Below, piece after piece: positions 9,862 to 18,776 of a stretch of 64,000 nucleotides of DNA. Location: positions 1,302,001 to 1,366,000 of the forward strand of contig NC_022438.1 in NCBI RefSeq assembly GCF_000470775.1. Reading direction: 5' to 3'. Source of the stretch: Leifsonia xyli subsp. cynodontis DSM 46306. Lineage in GTDB: Bacteria; Actinomycetota; Actinomycetes; Actinomycetales; Microbacteriaceae. The notes under the pieces are model-generated. The model was not told the DNA's origin. It was given only the letters and a program-made list of their open reading frames with translations, and searched no databases. Position 1 is the stretch's first letter, and each line of letters opens with the position of its first letter. Both the position numbers and the translations under genes were made by a program.

Positions 9862-11097
9862 ATGACCAAGAAGATCGTGATCACCGGGCTCGGAGCCTCC
9901 TCGCCGCTCGGTGGCACCGCTTCGGAGAGCTGGGCCGCGCTGCTGGCCGGCGAGTCCGGAGCCCGCTCGCTCACCCATGACTGGGTCGCCGAGCTGGAGC
10001 TGCCGATCACCTTCGCCGCCGAGGCCAAGGTGCGGCCGTCCGCTGTTCTCGAGCGCACGGTCGCGAAGCGGCTGGACCCCTCCAGCCAGTTCGCGCTGGT
10101 CTCCGCGATGGAGGCCTGGGCCGATGCGGGCTCCCCCCGGGTGGCCCCGGAGCGCCTCGGCGTCGACTACGCCACGGGCATCGGCGGTGTGTGGACCCTG
10201 CTGGACGCCTGGGACACGCTGCGCGAGCGCGGGCCGCGCCGCGTTCTGCCGATGACCGTCCCGATGCTCATGCCGAATGCGGCCGCGGCCGCCGTCTCCA
10301 TGCACTTCGAGGCGCGCGCGTTCGCCCGCACCGTCGCCTCCGCCTGCGCGTCGAGCACCGAGTCGCTCGTCAACGCGTATGAGCACTTGCAGGCCGGGCT
10401 AGCCGATGTCGTGATCGCCGGCGGCAGCGAGTCGGCCATCCACCCGATCACGCTCGCATCGTTCGCGTCCATGCAGGCTCTCTCGCGCCGCAACGACGAC
10501 CCCGCCACCGCTTCCCGGCCCTACAGCGTCGACCGCGACGGCTTCGTGATGGGCGAGGGCGCGGCGAGCCTCGTGCTCGAGACCGAGGAGCACGCGCTCG
10601 CCCGAGGCGCCCGTGTCTACGCGGAAGTCGTCGGCGGCGGTGTGACGGCGGATTCGTACCACATCACCGCGAACGACCCCGAGGGCCGCGGCGCCAGCCG
10701 GGCTGTGCGGATGGCGCTGGAGCAGGCGGGCGCCTCGCCCGACGAGGTGACGCACATCAATGCGCACGCGACGAGCACGCCGGTCGGCGACCCGTCGGAG
10801 TATGTGGCACTGCGCGAGGTTTTCGGTGACCGTGTCCACCGTATCCCGGTCTCCGCCACCAAAGCGTCGACGGGCCACTTGCTCGGCGGAACCGGTGCGC
10901 TGGAAGCTGTTTTCACCGTCCTTGCGCTGCGCGACCGCATCGCTCCGCCGACGATCAACATCACGGAGATGGACCCGGCGATTCCGCTGCAGGTCTCGGG
11001 CGAGTGCCATTCCCTCGGCGACGGTCCGCAGCTCGCCATCAGCAACTCGTTCGGCTTCGGCGGCCACAACGCCGTCGTCGCTCTCCGCTCGGTCTGA
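9862..11097 (+). CDS. fabF: 3-oxoacyl-ACP synthase II
   Basis: A 411-residue KAS II that elongates acyl-ACP. Active-site Cys lies in SACASSTESL (about residue 165), followed by the two histidines in NAHATSTPVGD and KASTGHLLGG, and the glycine-rich SNSFGFGGHN near the end. ATG 9862 has GGAG eight bases upstream; an upstream in-frame ATG at 9835 lacks one. It closes the aceE-fasR-fab series. Confidence 0.96.
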   Translation: MTKKIVITGLGASSPLGGTASESWAALLAGESGARSLTHDWVAELELPITFAAEAKVRPSAVLERTVAKRLDPSSQFALVSAMEAWADAGSPRVAPERLGVDYATGIGGVWTLLDAWDTLRERGPRRVLPMTVPMLMPNAAAAAVSMHFEARAFARTVASACASSTESLVNAYEHLQAGLADVVIAGGSESAIHPITLASFASMQALSRRNDDPATASRPYSVDRDGFVMGEGAASLVLETEEHALARGARVYAEVVGGGVTADSYHITANDPEGRGASRAVRMALEQAGASPDEVTHINAHATSTPVGDPSEYVALREVFGDRVHRIPVSATKASTGHLLGGTGALEAVFTVLALRDRIAPPTINITEMDPAIPLQVSGECHSLGDGPQLAISNSFGFGGHNAVVALRSV

Positions 11098-11119
11098 GCG
11101 CACCGGACCCCGCGTCCCG

Positions 11120-11191
11120 AAGAATCTCCACAAAAGGGAGGAGATGCGCCGCCGGGAGGCCGGGAACGCGAGAGAAGGAGGAGTTCCCGGC
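11120..11191. repeat. Intergenic repeat relative with hairpin at the fabF 3' side
   Basis: Two GGAGGAG-type blocks (AGGGAGGAGAT at 11135-11145 and GGAGGAGTT at 11177-11185) are 31 bases apart, exactly the spacing seen in the larger inverted-repeat element at 39884-40110. The second block lies in a hairpin with perfect 9-base arms, GCCGGGAAC (11159-11167) and GTTCCCGGC (11183-11191), and a 15-base loop. Between convergent fabF and the DUF3145 gene, it may serve as a two-way terminator. Confidence 0.45.
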
Positions 11192-11231
11192 GAGCGGGCG
11201 GCGTCTGCCGGGCCCGCCACGGGAGTTCGCG

Positions 11232-11735
11232 TCAGCCCACTTTGTGCAGCCAGATGACGGAGGTAGCGTCGTGCGCGTGCCGGAAGGGTTCTAGCTCGTC
11301 GTCCCACGCCTGCCCGAGCGCCAGCCGCAGCTCGCGGTGCAGCTCGAGCGGGTTGCTGCCAGCGATCTCCATCGCAGAGCGCACGCGGTCTTCGGGGATG
11401 ACGGTGTTGCCCGCCGTGTCGGTCTGAGCGAAGAAGACGCCGAGGTCGGGCGTGTGCATCCAGCGCCCACCGTCGGTGCCGAGACCGGCATCCTCGGTCA
11501 CCTCGTAGCGGAGGTGTTCCCAGCCGCGTAGTGCCGTCGCGAGACGTGCGCCTGTGCCGGAGGGGCCATCCCAGAAGAACTCGGTCCGCTGGCTGCCTTT
11601 CAGCACCGGTTGCTGCTCCCAGGTGAAATTGACGCCACGACCGAGAGCGCGACCCGCCGCCCATTCGATATGGGGGCAGAGCGCGCTTGGTGAGGAATGC
11701 ACGTAGAGCATTCCTCGGGCTGCGTGAGCCGTCAT
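11232..11735 (-). CDS. DUF3145 family protein
   Basis: This 167-residue protein (MTAHAARGMLYVHSSPSALCPHIEWA…) belongs to an actinobacterial family of unknown function. Tryptophans and histidines are well spread (WEQQPVLKGSQ, FFWDGPSGTG, LGQAWDDELEPFRHAHD). There is no signal peptide or membrane segment, so it should be cytoplasmic. Homologues are often found next to the fab cluster, which hints at a link with lipid synthesis, but this is not established. It is convergent with fabF. Confidence 0.85.
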   Translation of the reverse strand: MTAHAARGMLYVHSSPSALCPHIEWAAGRALGRGVNFTWEQQPVLKGSQRTEFFWDGPSGTGARLATALRGWEHLRYEVTEDAGLGTDGGRWMHTPDLGVFFAQTDTAGNTVIPEDRVRSAMEIAGSNPLELHRELRLALGQAWDDELEPFRHAHDATSVIWLHKVG

Positions 11736-11897
11736 AATTTCCTCCGTTCGTCGGTGCGTCTTCCCCTACGACCAGGAACGGATGTCATGACAAGTATGAA
11801 GTTGGCTAGGGCCATTGTTCCGGAAAACGCCGGCGAGTTACAAGATTGTGTTTCGGCGATTCCACCGACGCTGTGGAAAGTGAATAACATACCGAGT

Positions 11898-12491
11898 ATG
11901 TCGGTGCAGTTCGGCTTTCTCGCGATCCTGACCCAGGGACCCGCCTACGGCTCGCAACTCCAGAGCGAGTTCCTCCTCCGCGCGGCTCATCGCCGCCAGC
12001 TGAACGCCGGGCAAGTGTACTCGACGCTTGAACGGATGGTCCGCCAGGGTCTCGTCCGGTCGGATGGGGAGACGGAAGACGGTCTTCCGCTCTACGCCCT
12101 GACGGACGCGGGCGCCGCCCAAGCCCATATCTGGCTGACCGGAGGTTCCCTCGATGCGCGGCCGGACTGGGAGGAGATGCAGGACCAAGTGCTCATCGCC
12201 GCCTCCCTCGCCGGTGCGGAACCAGCGGTCGTGGTGGAGGGCTATCGGGCGGTGTTCGCCGAACGTATCCGCGGACTGAGCCATGACGCCGACTCGCGCG
12301 CGCGCCTCGCGGCGAATCGCGCGGCGGAGCTGGGTGCGAAGGCCGCCCTCGCCTGGCTGGACGAGGTAGCTGCCGCGCTGGCCGCGCACCCGGACGCGCT
12401 TGTCCAGCCGCGCAGCCCGGAGCGGCCGCGGCGGGGACGTCGGCCCTCCGCCGCCACCACGGAGCGATCGTTCCCGGGAGCTCGGCGGTGA
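11898..12491 (+). CDS. PadR-family transcriptional regulator
   Basis: The 197-residue form starts at ATG 11898 (SVQFGFLAILTQGPAYGSQLQSEF), an N-terminus typical of PadR winged helices, with the recognition region GQVYSTLERMVRQGLV and the wing DGLPLYALTDAGAAQ. The C-terminal alpha-helical part (about 90 onward) is the usual dimerisation arm. A longer form from ATG 11785 has a better AGGAA ribosome site and would add 37 residues, so the start is uncertain. No obvious target gene is adjacent; it is divergent from DUF3145 and convergent with DUF1684. Confidence 0.85.
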   Translation: MSVQFGFLAILTQGPAYGSQLQSEFLLRAAHRRQLNAGQVYSTLERMVRQGLVRSDGETEDGLPLYALTDAGAAQAHIWLTGGSLDARPDWEEMQDQVLIAASLAGAEPAVVVEGYRAVFAERIRGLSHDADSRARLAANRAAELGAKAALAWLDEVAAALAAHPDALVQPRSPERPRRGRRPSAATTERSFPGARR

Positions 12492-12500
12492 GCGCCCGGA

Positions 12501-13346
12501 TCATCGGTGCAGCAGTTCGCCGGCCTTGTCCAGGACGTTCTTCTCCCCCGCCTCGATCGGCACCGCGAACCGGTTCTGCGCCGGCGGCAGCGGGCAGTTG
12601 AAGTTGTAGCTGAACGCGCAGGGCGGCAGCACCGCCAGGTTGAAGTCGAGCGTGACGGTTCCGTCGGAGTTCGGCGCGACGAAGAGGAAACGGCCGACGG
12701 CGTACGTGCTGTCGCCATTGGTGCTGTCGGCGAAGACGAGCTGGAGGGCCCGTCCGGCCTGGAAGGCGGCGAGGCTGTAATCGACGCCGTCTTTGGTGAA
12801 GGCGATCTCGCCGGGGATCACTATGTCGCGCGTCGCGCCATCGTCTTTGAGGTGCTCGAAGCCGACGATCTTGCCGCCCTCGATCGGGCGGAACGCAGCC
12901 TGGACGATCCACTCGGGGTTGAAGGGGAAGGCGTCAATGGAGCCGAAATCCCGGATCGCCTCGGAGTTCGCGTCCCACACCCGCAGCGCATACTCCCCCG
13001 TTTCGCTGGCGATCACGAAACCGGTGACCGTGTCGCTGAAGACGACCTCCGAGGGTTTCGGGTCGTCTTTGCCGCGTACGATCGCCGAGCCGTCGACGTG
13101 TGTGCCGTCCACTGTGATGCCGTCGGCGGCCGCAGCGGTGACCCTGAGACCTGATTGCCCGGCCGGCAGCGGGGCCCACCGTCCCGGGACTCCCCAGATC
13201 GTCTGGTCGCTGCCGGGCTCGCCGGTGATCCACTGCGTGTTCACGAGTGCCAGGCTGCCCTTCGGCGCGACGACGGCCTGCTCGCGGCGCTGGCGGTAGC
13301 GGGCCAGGATATCGCGGGGATCGGAAGGGGGGGCCGTGTCTGTCAT
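12501..13346 (-). CDS. DUF1684 domain protein
   Basis: A 281-residue cytoplasmic protein. The family signatures are visible: FPFNPEWIVQAAF, then GFEHLKDDGATRDIVIPGEIAF, and a C-terminal NLAVLPPCAFSYNFNCPLPP with a conserved Asn-Cys pair. The function of the family is unknown. A N-terminal stretch (DPRDILARYRQRREQAVVAPKGSLAL) is also family-like. It starts with ATG 13346 and ends convergently 9 bases from the PadR gene. Confidence 0.82.
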   Translation of the reverse strand: MTDTAPPSDPRDILARYRQRREQAVVAPKGSLALVNTQWITGEPGSDQTIWGVPGRWAPLPAGQSGLRVTAAAADGITVDGTHVDGSAIVRGKDDPKPSEVVFSDTVTGFVIASETGEYALRVWDANSEAIRDFGSIDAFPFNPEWIVQAAFRPIEGGKIVGFEHLKDDGATRDIVIPGEIAFTKDGVDYSLAAFQAGRALQLVFADSTNGDSTYAVGRFLFVAPNSDGTVTLDFNLAVLPPCAFSYNFNCPLPPAQNRFAVPIEAGEKNVLDKAGELLHR

Positions 13347-13414
13347 GGGTCTCCATCCTCGAGCAGATCTCGGAGTGCCACCGCCACCGACACTCGCAGA
13401 TTGCGGTCGCGGCC

Positions 13415-15080
13415 TCATCTGGCCTCCGCGTAGTTGTCGACCACGGCCGCGGCGACGGGGAATTCGACGGGGAAACCGCCGAAGAGCAGTGTACCGGCCC
13501 GGGCGGCGGCGCTCGACACGGCTTCGCCCACCGCCTCCGTGAGAGCGTCCGGCGTATGAACGATGACTTCGTCGTGCAGGAAGTAGACGAGGTGGGGCGC
13601 TTCGGTCAGCGGACGACCCGCCGCGAGCGCGGTCAGGCGGTTCCGCAGCTCGGCCATCCAGCACAGCGCCCACTCGGCCGCGCTCGCCTGCACCACGAAG
13701 TTGCGCGTGAAGCGGCCCCAGTCGCGGGCCTGCGCGCGTGCGCGGCGTTCGTCGGCGGGGGTCGACTCGGCCGTGCTGGCAGCCGACTGCGTCTCCTGCC
13801 AGGAGCCGCCCGGTCGCGGCGAGCTGCGGCCCAGGCGGGAGGTGACGACCTCCCCTCTCTCCCCCGCCCGCGCGGCTTCTTAGACGAGCCGCACGGCTCG
13901 TGGGAAGGCCCGGGCGAGGCGCGGCATCAACCGCCCGCTCTCCCCCGTCGTCGCGCCGTACATCGCGCCGAGCATGGCGACTTTGGCCTGTGTACGCTCC
14001 GTCACCGCACCCGCGGAGACGATGCCCGTGTACAGGTCCTGCCCGCGGCCGGCGGCGGCCATCGCCTGATCGTGCGCGAGGCCGGTCAGGATGCGCGGTT
14101 CGAGTTGTGCGGCGTCGGCGACGACCAGTTTCCAGCCGGGATCGGCGATCACGGCACCGCGTACGTGCTTCGGCAGTTGGAGGGCGCCGCCACCGCGCGT
14201 CGCCCAGCGTCCCGTCACCACCCCGCCCGGAACGTAGTCGGGCCGGAACTGGCCGTTCTGCACCCAGGATTCGAGCCAGGACCAGCCGTTGGCTGTCAGC
14301 AGCCTGGAGAGTTTCTTGTAGTGCAGCAGCGGCTCGATGACCGGGTGGTCGAGCTCGCGGAGCTCCCAGGAGCTGGTGGAGCTCACGCGGAGGCCCGCGC
14401 GTTGCAGGGCCCGCAGCAGCGCGGGCGGGCTGTCGGGGTTGAGGGTGGGCGAGTCGAGCGCGGCGCGGATCTGCGCGGCCAGGTCCTCGAGCACCACGGG
14501 CCCGCCATAGGCGGGGCGGGGTCCGAGCAGCTCGGTCAGAAGGGCGTCGTGCCGCTCAGCGCTGTACGGCAGGCCGGCGAAGCGCATCTCCGCCGCGATC
14601 AGTGCGCCGGCGGACTCGGCGGCCAGCAGCAGACGGAGGCGTCCGGGATCGGCGGAGGCGGCCACGGCATCCTGCTGAGCGGCGAACTCGGCAGCGGCGG
14701 ATGGTGGCTCCCGACGGGTGGGCTGGTCCAGCTCGAAGAGCGCGGTGTGCGCGGCGGACGGCGCCTCTTCGGCCTCGATCGTGGCCTCCCACGGCCCGGG
14801 CGGGGCGGTCGCGATCGCCGAGGCCGCGCTCAGTGTACTGTGACGGATGATGACGTGGCTCAGCCGCAGGTCGGCGCACAGCGTTCGACACGAAGGCCGG
14901 CGGCGAGCAGCGCGGGGTACCAGGCGCGCGTGTCGCTCCAGACCCAGCGCGGGTGCTCATCTCCCGTTCGTGGAGCCGGACAAACTCTATCAGGCCGCCG
15001 GTGTCGAGCCGCTCCGGCGGCCCGTCCTCCGGCATCGCTACGACGGAGCCGTCGGGCGACCGGTCGAGGACGATGTGCAT
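13415..15080 (-). pseudogene. Family-A DNA polymerase-like (bifunctional 3'-5' exonuclease/polymerase), broken
   Basis: The start is ATG 15080 (HIVLDRSPDGSVVAMPEDG) with a GAGGGA site. A frameshift near 14950-14970 moves from …LIEFVRLHERE to the frame that continues …WSDTRAWYPALLAAGLRVERC. The polymerase domain follows: GRWATRGGGALQLPK, LVVADAAQLEPRIL (motif A) and AKVAMLGAMYG. An in-frame TAA at 13880-13882 replaces what was probably a Tyr codon, after which the same frame runs on through FTRNFVVQASAAEW and motif C (LVYFLHDEVIVHTP) to a stop at 13415. Related actinobacterial proteins are accessory to PolA. Two lesions make this a pseudogene. Confidence 0.85.
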
Positions 15081-15197
15081 TCCCTCATTCTCACGTGTAC
15101 CGCCGACATCGGCTGGACCGCCGCCGTTCACCGGAGAAGAGCTCGGCTCACGGCGATGCCGGTCCCGCCGTCCGGGCGAGTCCGCTCTCCTGAGGGC

Positions 15198-15677
15198 TCA
15201 GCCGGTCAGCGCCGTCAGCCGTGCGTGGAGCTCTGGCCACGCTGCGCCGAACCCGGGATGCAAGGGCAGCCCGGCCACCTCGGCGAGCGGCACCCAGCGC
15301 AGTTCGATGCTCTCGACGTCCGCCATCCGCGCCTCGAACGGGCGCACGACCTCAGCCGCGACCGTGGTGTACGACCAGAAACCGAGATCCAGCACACGGG
15401 TGAACAGCAGCTCAAGGGCATCCGCTGGGACAGCCGCCTCCTCCGCGGCTTCGCGCAGGGCTCCTTCCACGGCGGACTCCCCCTCGTGCCGTGCTCCTCC
15501 CGGCAGGCCCCACGTTCCGCCGAAGTGACTCCACTCGGCCCGGTGTTGCAGGAGCACCCCTCGGCGGACGTCGTGGACCAGCAGCCCGGCGGCGCCGAAC
15601 CGGCCCCAGAACCGCTCGCCGTTCGGGCCTTCCACCCACGCATCGCCGGAGTTCACTTTCCCCACGTTAGTCGGCAT
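15198..15677 (-). CDS. Nudix hydrolase
   Basis: From ATG 15677 the product has about 159 residues (GTG 15656 is an alternative; neither has a good ribosome site). The Nudix box is at about residues 65-87: G-ARHEG-E-SAVEGAL-RE-A-A-EE-A-A-V. The glycine near the end of the box is alanine, while the metal-binding glutamates are kept. The family hydrolyses nucleoside diphosphates linked to another group; no substrate can be named. It is divergent from a second Nudix gene 55 bases away. Confidence 0.8.
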   Translation of the reverse strand: MPTNVGKVNSGDAWVEGPNGERFWGRFGAAGLLVHDVRRGVLLQHRAEWSHFGGTWGLPGGARHEGESAVEGALREAAEEAAVPADALELLFTRVLDLGFWSYTTVAAEVVRPFEARMADVESIELRWVPLAEVAGLPLHPGFGAAWPELHARLTALTG

Positions 15678-15732
15678 AGGGTGTCGGCATGACGATCGAA
15701 CACCGTCGCCGTCTCCTCGGATGGTCGCGCTG

Positions 15733-16207
15733 ATGGCGGCCCGCAGTGCCGGAATCCTGTTGTACCGTCGCGGCGAGACCGGTGTCGAGGTGTGGATCGC
15801 CCACATGGGCGGGCCGTTCTGGGCACACAAGGACGAGGGCGGCTGGAGCATCCCGAAAGGCCTCGTGGACGAGGGTGAGGACGATATGGCGGCGGCCCAG
15901 CGGGAGTTCGCCGAGGAGATGGGCTCGCCCGCGCCGGAGGCCGACTACGAACGGCTCGGCGAGTTCACGGCCTCTGGCAAGACGATCGTCGTGTTCGCGG
16001 CCGAGGCCGCGTTCGACCCGGCCGAGATCCACAGCGACACATTCGAACTCGAGTGGCCGCCGCACTCGGGCCGTGTCCGGCGGTTCGCCGAGGTGGACGC
16101 CGCAGGATGGCACCCTGTCGCAGACGCCCGCCTCAAGCTCACGAAGGGGTCAGCGGCCTCTGCTCGACGCGTTGCTGAGGGCACAGGGAGGCGCGGACCG
16201 GCTCTGA
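15733..16207 (+). pseudogene. Nudix hydrolase with C-terminal frameshift
   Basis: The product starts MAARSAGILLYRRGETGVEVWIAH, continues with GGWSIPKG and a complete Nudix box (G-LVDEG-E-DDMAAAQ-RE-F-A-EE-M-G-S). At about 16149 (after …ARLKLTKG) one base is out of register: the expected tail QRPLLDALLRAQGGADRL lies in the next frame and ends with TGA at 16207. Unshifted, the frame runs on for about 50 foreign residues. The fold core is complete, so it may keep activity. It resembles the predicted NTP pyrophosphohydrolases with 140-160 residues. Confidence 0.78.
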
Positions 16208-16329
16208 CGCCGGGGCTCCGGGGAATAGCTATCGCCGATGGCTCGCTGGTGCCGTGGCGGCGAAGAAGCCGGACGCGGTACGCGAGCGCTAGCAACGGCC
16301 CTCGATCGCCGCTGATCGGGTGAGCGCCG

Positions 16330-17115
16330 TCACCTGTTTTCTCCGATGTACTCGCGGATTCTTTCGTTCACCGCCTCAGGATGGGTGACATTCACCGCAT
16401 GCGTTCCACCAGGGACGACGAATGGTGCGCGCGAACCCGGGAGCTTGTCGGAAAGTTCATACTGGATATCCGGTGCGATGTCGTGGTCCTCTTCGCCGAC
16501 CACGACCAGCGCCGGACAGGAGATGTCGCCCAGCCGTGGTGTGAGGTCGTCGCGTTCGAGGACGCACTGTGCCGCATTGTCTAACCGCTGCCAAGGCAGC
16601 GAACGCCAAAGATCTTGCCACTCTCCCCAGTATTCCCGGTACCCATCGAACAGATTGGCGGCAATCTGATCCAGAAGGTTCGAGGACGGTCCGGACGAAC
16701 TCCACGCCTTGGAGGTCCTGTAATAGTTCTGAAAGCTCTCGGGGGATGCTGCTCTAGTCTCGGTGGAGATGAGGATCAAGCCTTGCACGCTTTCGGGGTA
16801 TGCGAGGGCACCACGCAACCCGATGAATCCGCCCTGCGACATCCCCGCCCAGAACGCCTTCTCCACGTCGAGAACCCTCAGGATCTCGTTGGCGTAGCGC
16901 GCCAGGTACCAGAAGGTGAATCCCTCACATCCATCATCGGCGGCACCATGACCGAAGGAATCCACCGTGATCCACCGGAACTCTGACAGCCTCTGAACCT
17001 GATGGTCGAACATCTTCTGACCCAGGAGAAAGCCGTGGAGCGCGAGGACAGGCGTTCCGGCGCCTCCGTGGTCTGTGTAGGCAAGCCGTCCATAAGGCGT
17101 CTGCAGAAAAGACAT
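16330..17115 (-). CDS. Alpha/beta-fold hydrolase
   Basis: A 261-residue hydrolase without signal peptide. The HG oxyanion motif is ALHGFLLGQKMF, the nucleophile elbow GMSQGG (about residue 92), acid residue in VGEEDHDIA (about 208) and catalytic His in GGTHAVNV (about 237). The cap region is rich in aromatic residues (WGEWQDLWRSLPWQRL), suggesting a hydrophobic substrate; the reaction (esterase, lactonase, C-C hydrolase) cannot be told. It stands alone. Confidence 0.88.
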   Translation of the reverse strand: MSFLQTPYGRLAYTDHGGAGTPVLALHGFLLGQKMFDHQVQRLSEFRWITVDSFGHGAADDGCEGFTFWYLARYANEILRVLDVEKAFWAGMSQGGFIGLRGALAYPESVQGLILISTETRAASPESFQNYYRTSKAWSSSGPSSNLLDQIAANLFDGYREYWGEWQDLWRSLPWQRLDNAAQCVLERDDLTPRLGDISCPALVVVGEEDHDIAPDIQYELSDKLPGSRAPFVVPGGTHAVNVTHPEAVNERIREYIGENR

Positions 17116-17326
17116 ACTCCCCGCTCCTTCTCAGCTCCGTGAAGTGAGCAGGATAGACCCTTGGAGGGAGAACTGTTAAGGGGGCGTTTTCAGAGCTGCC
17201 GGCGCCGGGGCGGGCTTTCACCTTGTTTTGCTGTTCGGACCCCGCTCTTCTGGGGGCCGGTTTTCGTTGGCGCGGCGCCGGTGGGTGTCATTGCGCGCCG
17301 ATGACGGTCCGAACTCTGGCCTCCCC

Positions 17327-17364
17327 GTGCATTACGGGACGGTAGGTGCATCACTGGACGGTAG
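17327..17364. repeat. Tandem 19-bp direct repeat at the 3' end of tRNA-Met
   Basis: GTGCATTACGGGACGGTAG (17327-17345) is followed directly by a second unit at 17346-17364 that agrees at 17 of 19 positions. The second unit includes the last three bases of the tRNA gene (reverse strand) and the CC that follows. No element is visible between the units. Confidence 0.6.
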
Positions 17365-17435
17365 GGCGGACGGGACTTGAACCCGTGACCGGCGGATTAT
17401 GAGTCCGATGCTCTGACCAGCTGAGCTACCGCCCC
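17362..17435 (-). tRNA. tRNA-Met (anticodon CAT)
   Basis: A 74-base cloverleaf: acceptor GGGGCGG with CCGCCCT (first pair G-T) and discriminator A; D stem GCTC/GAGC; anticodon loop CTCATAA; T stem ACGGG/CCCGT with TTCAAGT loop. Elongator Met is most likely, but an Ile tRNA read after lysidine modification of the CAT anticodon cannot be excluded from sequence alone. Initiator Met is unlikely because the first pair is formed. Confidence 0.9.
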
Positions 17436-17453
17436 GTGCCCGCCGCTTCCGGA

Positions 17454-18680
17454 TCACTCCGTAGCGGGCTCGACGGCCGCCTCCGTCACCGGATCGGCCA
17501 CCTGCTCTCTACGATACAGGCTTTCGAAGGTGGCGATCGTCGTCTGGATGTCGTGGGAGGCCACGATGCGCAGGGAAGCGTTCTTCAGCGCGTCGAGTTC
17601 GTCCTGCGGGAGGGTGAGGACGCTCTTCAGCTTGTCCGCGAGGTCCTGGGCGTCGCCGGGGCGGAAGAGGAAGCCGTTCTCGCCGTCGTGGACGAGGTGG
17701 GGCAGCGCCATCGCGTCGGCGGCGACGACGGGAAGCCCGGAGGCCATCGCCTCCATCGTGGCGATGGACTGGAGCTCGGCGATCGAGGGCATCGCGAAGA
17801 CGGTGGCGCGCGTGTAGGCCGCCCGCAGCTCCTCGTCGGTGACATAACCGAGGAAAGCGACCCGGTCGGCGATGCCGAGGGTCTCCGCGAGGGCCTGCAG
17901 GTTCTTGAACTGGTCGCCGCCGCCGACGATCTCGACCTTCGCGTCGAGGGCATCGGGCAGGAGCTTCACCGCTTTGAGCAGCACGTCGATCTGCTTCTCG
18001 CCGGTCACCCGGCCGACGAAGAGGATGCGGTTGGCCGTGCGCGATCCGAAATCGGGAGTGTAGTTGTGGGCGTCGATGCCGCAGGAGATCGCGTGGATGC
18101 CGCGCAGTCCCGTCGCCTTTTCGAGGAACTCGGCGGCGCGGCGGGTCGGGGTCGTGATCGCCTCCGCGCGGTCGAAGCTCTTGCGGGCGTCTTTCCACGC
18201 CAGCGAGACGAAGGTGTGGTGCAGGAACCTCGGCAGACGAGTGAACTCGATGATGTTCTCGGGCATGACGTGGTTGGTGGCGACGATGCGGATACCGCGC
18301 TTCTGCGCCTCATAGGCCAGCCCGCGGCCGATGACGATGTGCGATTGCAGATGCACGACATCGGGTTTCACTTCGTCCAGCACGCGCCGCGCATTGGCTT
18401 TGCTGGTCCAGGGCAGTGCGAAGCGCAGCCAGTCGTGCGGATACCAGCGCCAGCTGCGCAGCCGATGGGCGGTCAGTTTGCGGCCGAGGTGCTCCTCCAC
18501 CCAGGTGCCGTGGCGGCGGGAGGCCGCGGGGGCGACGATGTGGACGTCGTGACCGCGCTCGACCAGCCCGGCGGCCAGGCGCTCGGCGAAGCGGGCGGCG
18601 CCGTTGACATCCGGGGCAAAGGTGTCGCAGCCCATGACGATGGTCAGCGGTCGGGGGGGCGGTCCGCTCGGTTCAGTCAC
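17454..18680 (-). CDS. GT4-family glycosyltransferase
   Basis: A 408-residue GT-B enzyme with GTG start at 18680 (AAGGGA nine bases upstream). The N-terminal domain has VMGCDTFAPDVNGAARFAERLAAGL (shown in two parts in such enzymes: CDTF and NGAARF) and HLQSHIVIGRG. The C-terminal donor domain shows FVGRVTGEKQIDVLLKA, GGGDQFKNLQ, and the E-x7-E motif in ELQSIATMEAMASGLPVVAA. It resembles actinobacterial GDP-mannose-dependent alpha-mannosyltransferases used for lipid glycans, but the donor is not proven. No transmembrane segment is evident; it should work at the inner leaflet. Confidence 0.88.
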   Translation of the reverse strand: MTEPSGPPPRPLTIVMGCDTFAPDVNGAARFAERLAAGLVERGHDVHIVAPAASRRHGTWVEEHLGRKLTAHRLRSWRWYPHDWLRFALPWTSKANARRVLDEVKPDVVHLQSHIVIGRGLAYEAQKRGIRIVATNHVMPENIIEFTRLPRFLHHTFVSLAWKDARKSFDRAEAITTPTRRAAEFLEKATGLRGIHAISCGIDAHNYTPDFGSRTANRILFVGRVTGEKQIDVLLKAVKLLPDALDAKVEIVGGGDQFKNLQALAETLGIADRVAFLGYVTDEELRAAYTRATVFAMPSIAELQSIATMEAMASGLPVVAADAMALPHLVHDGENGFLFRPGDAQDLADKLKSVLTLPQDELDALKNASLRIVASHDIQTTIATFESLYRREQVADPVTEAAVEPATE

Positions 18681-18776
18681 GGTTTGTGGTCCCTTGGTTC
18701 GTGGGCCGGGAAGAGGTCTTCGGCGAGGGCCGGAGCGTTCCGTCCGTCGTGATCCCGGCCGGTTCAACGGTCTATT

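Noticed and set aside
13247..15193. 648-residue forward open frame across the polymerase pseudogene
   Set aside because: The reverse strand carries real polymerase motifs; the forward frame is Arg/Gly-rich and motif-free.
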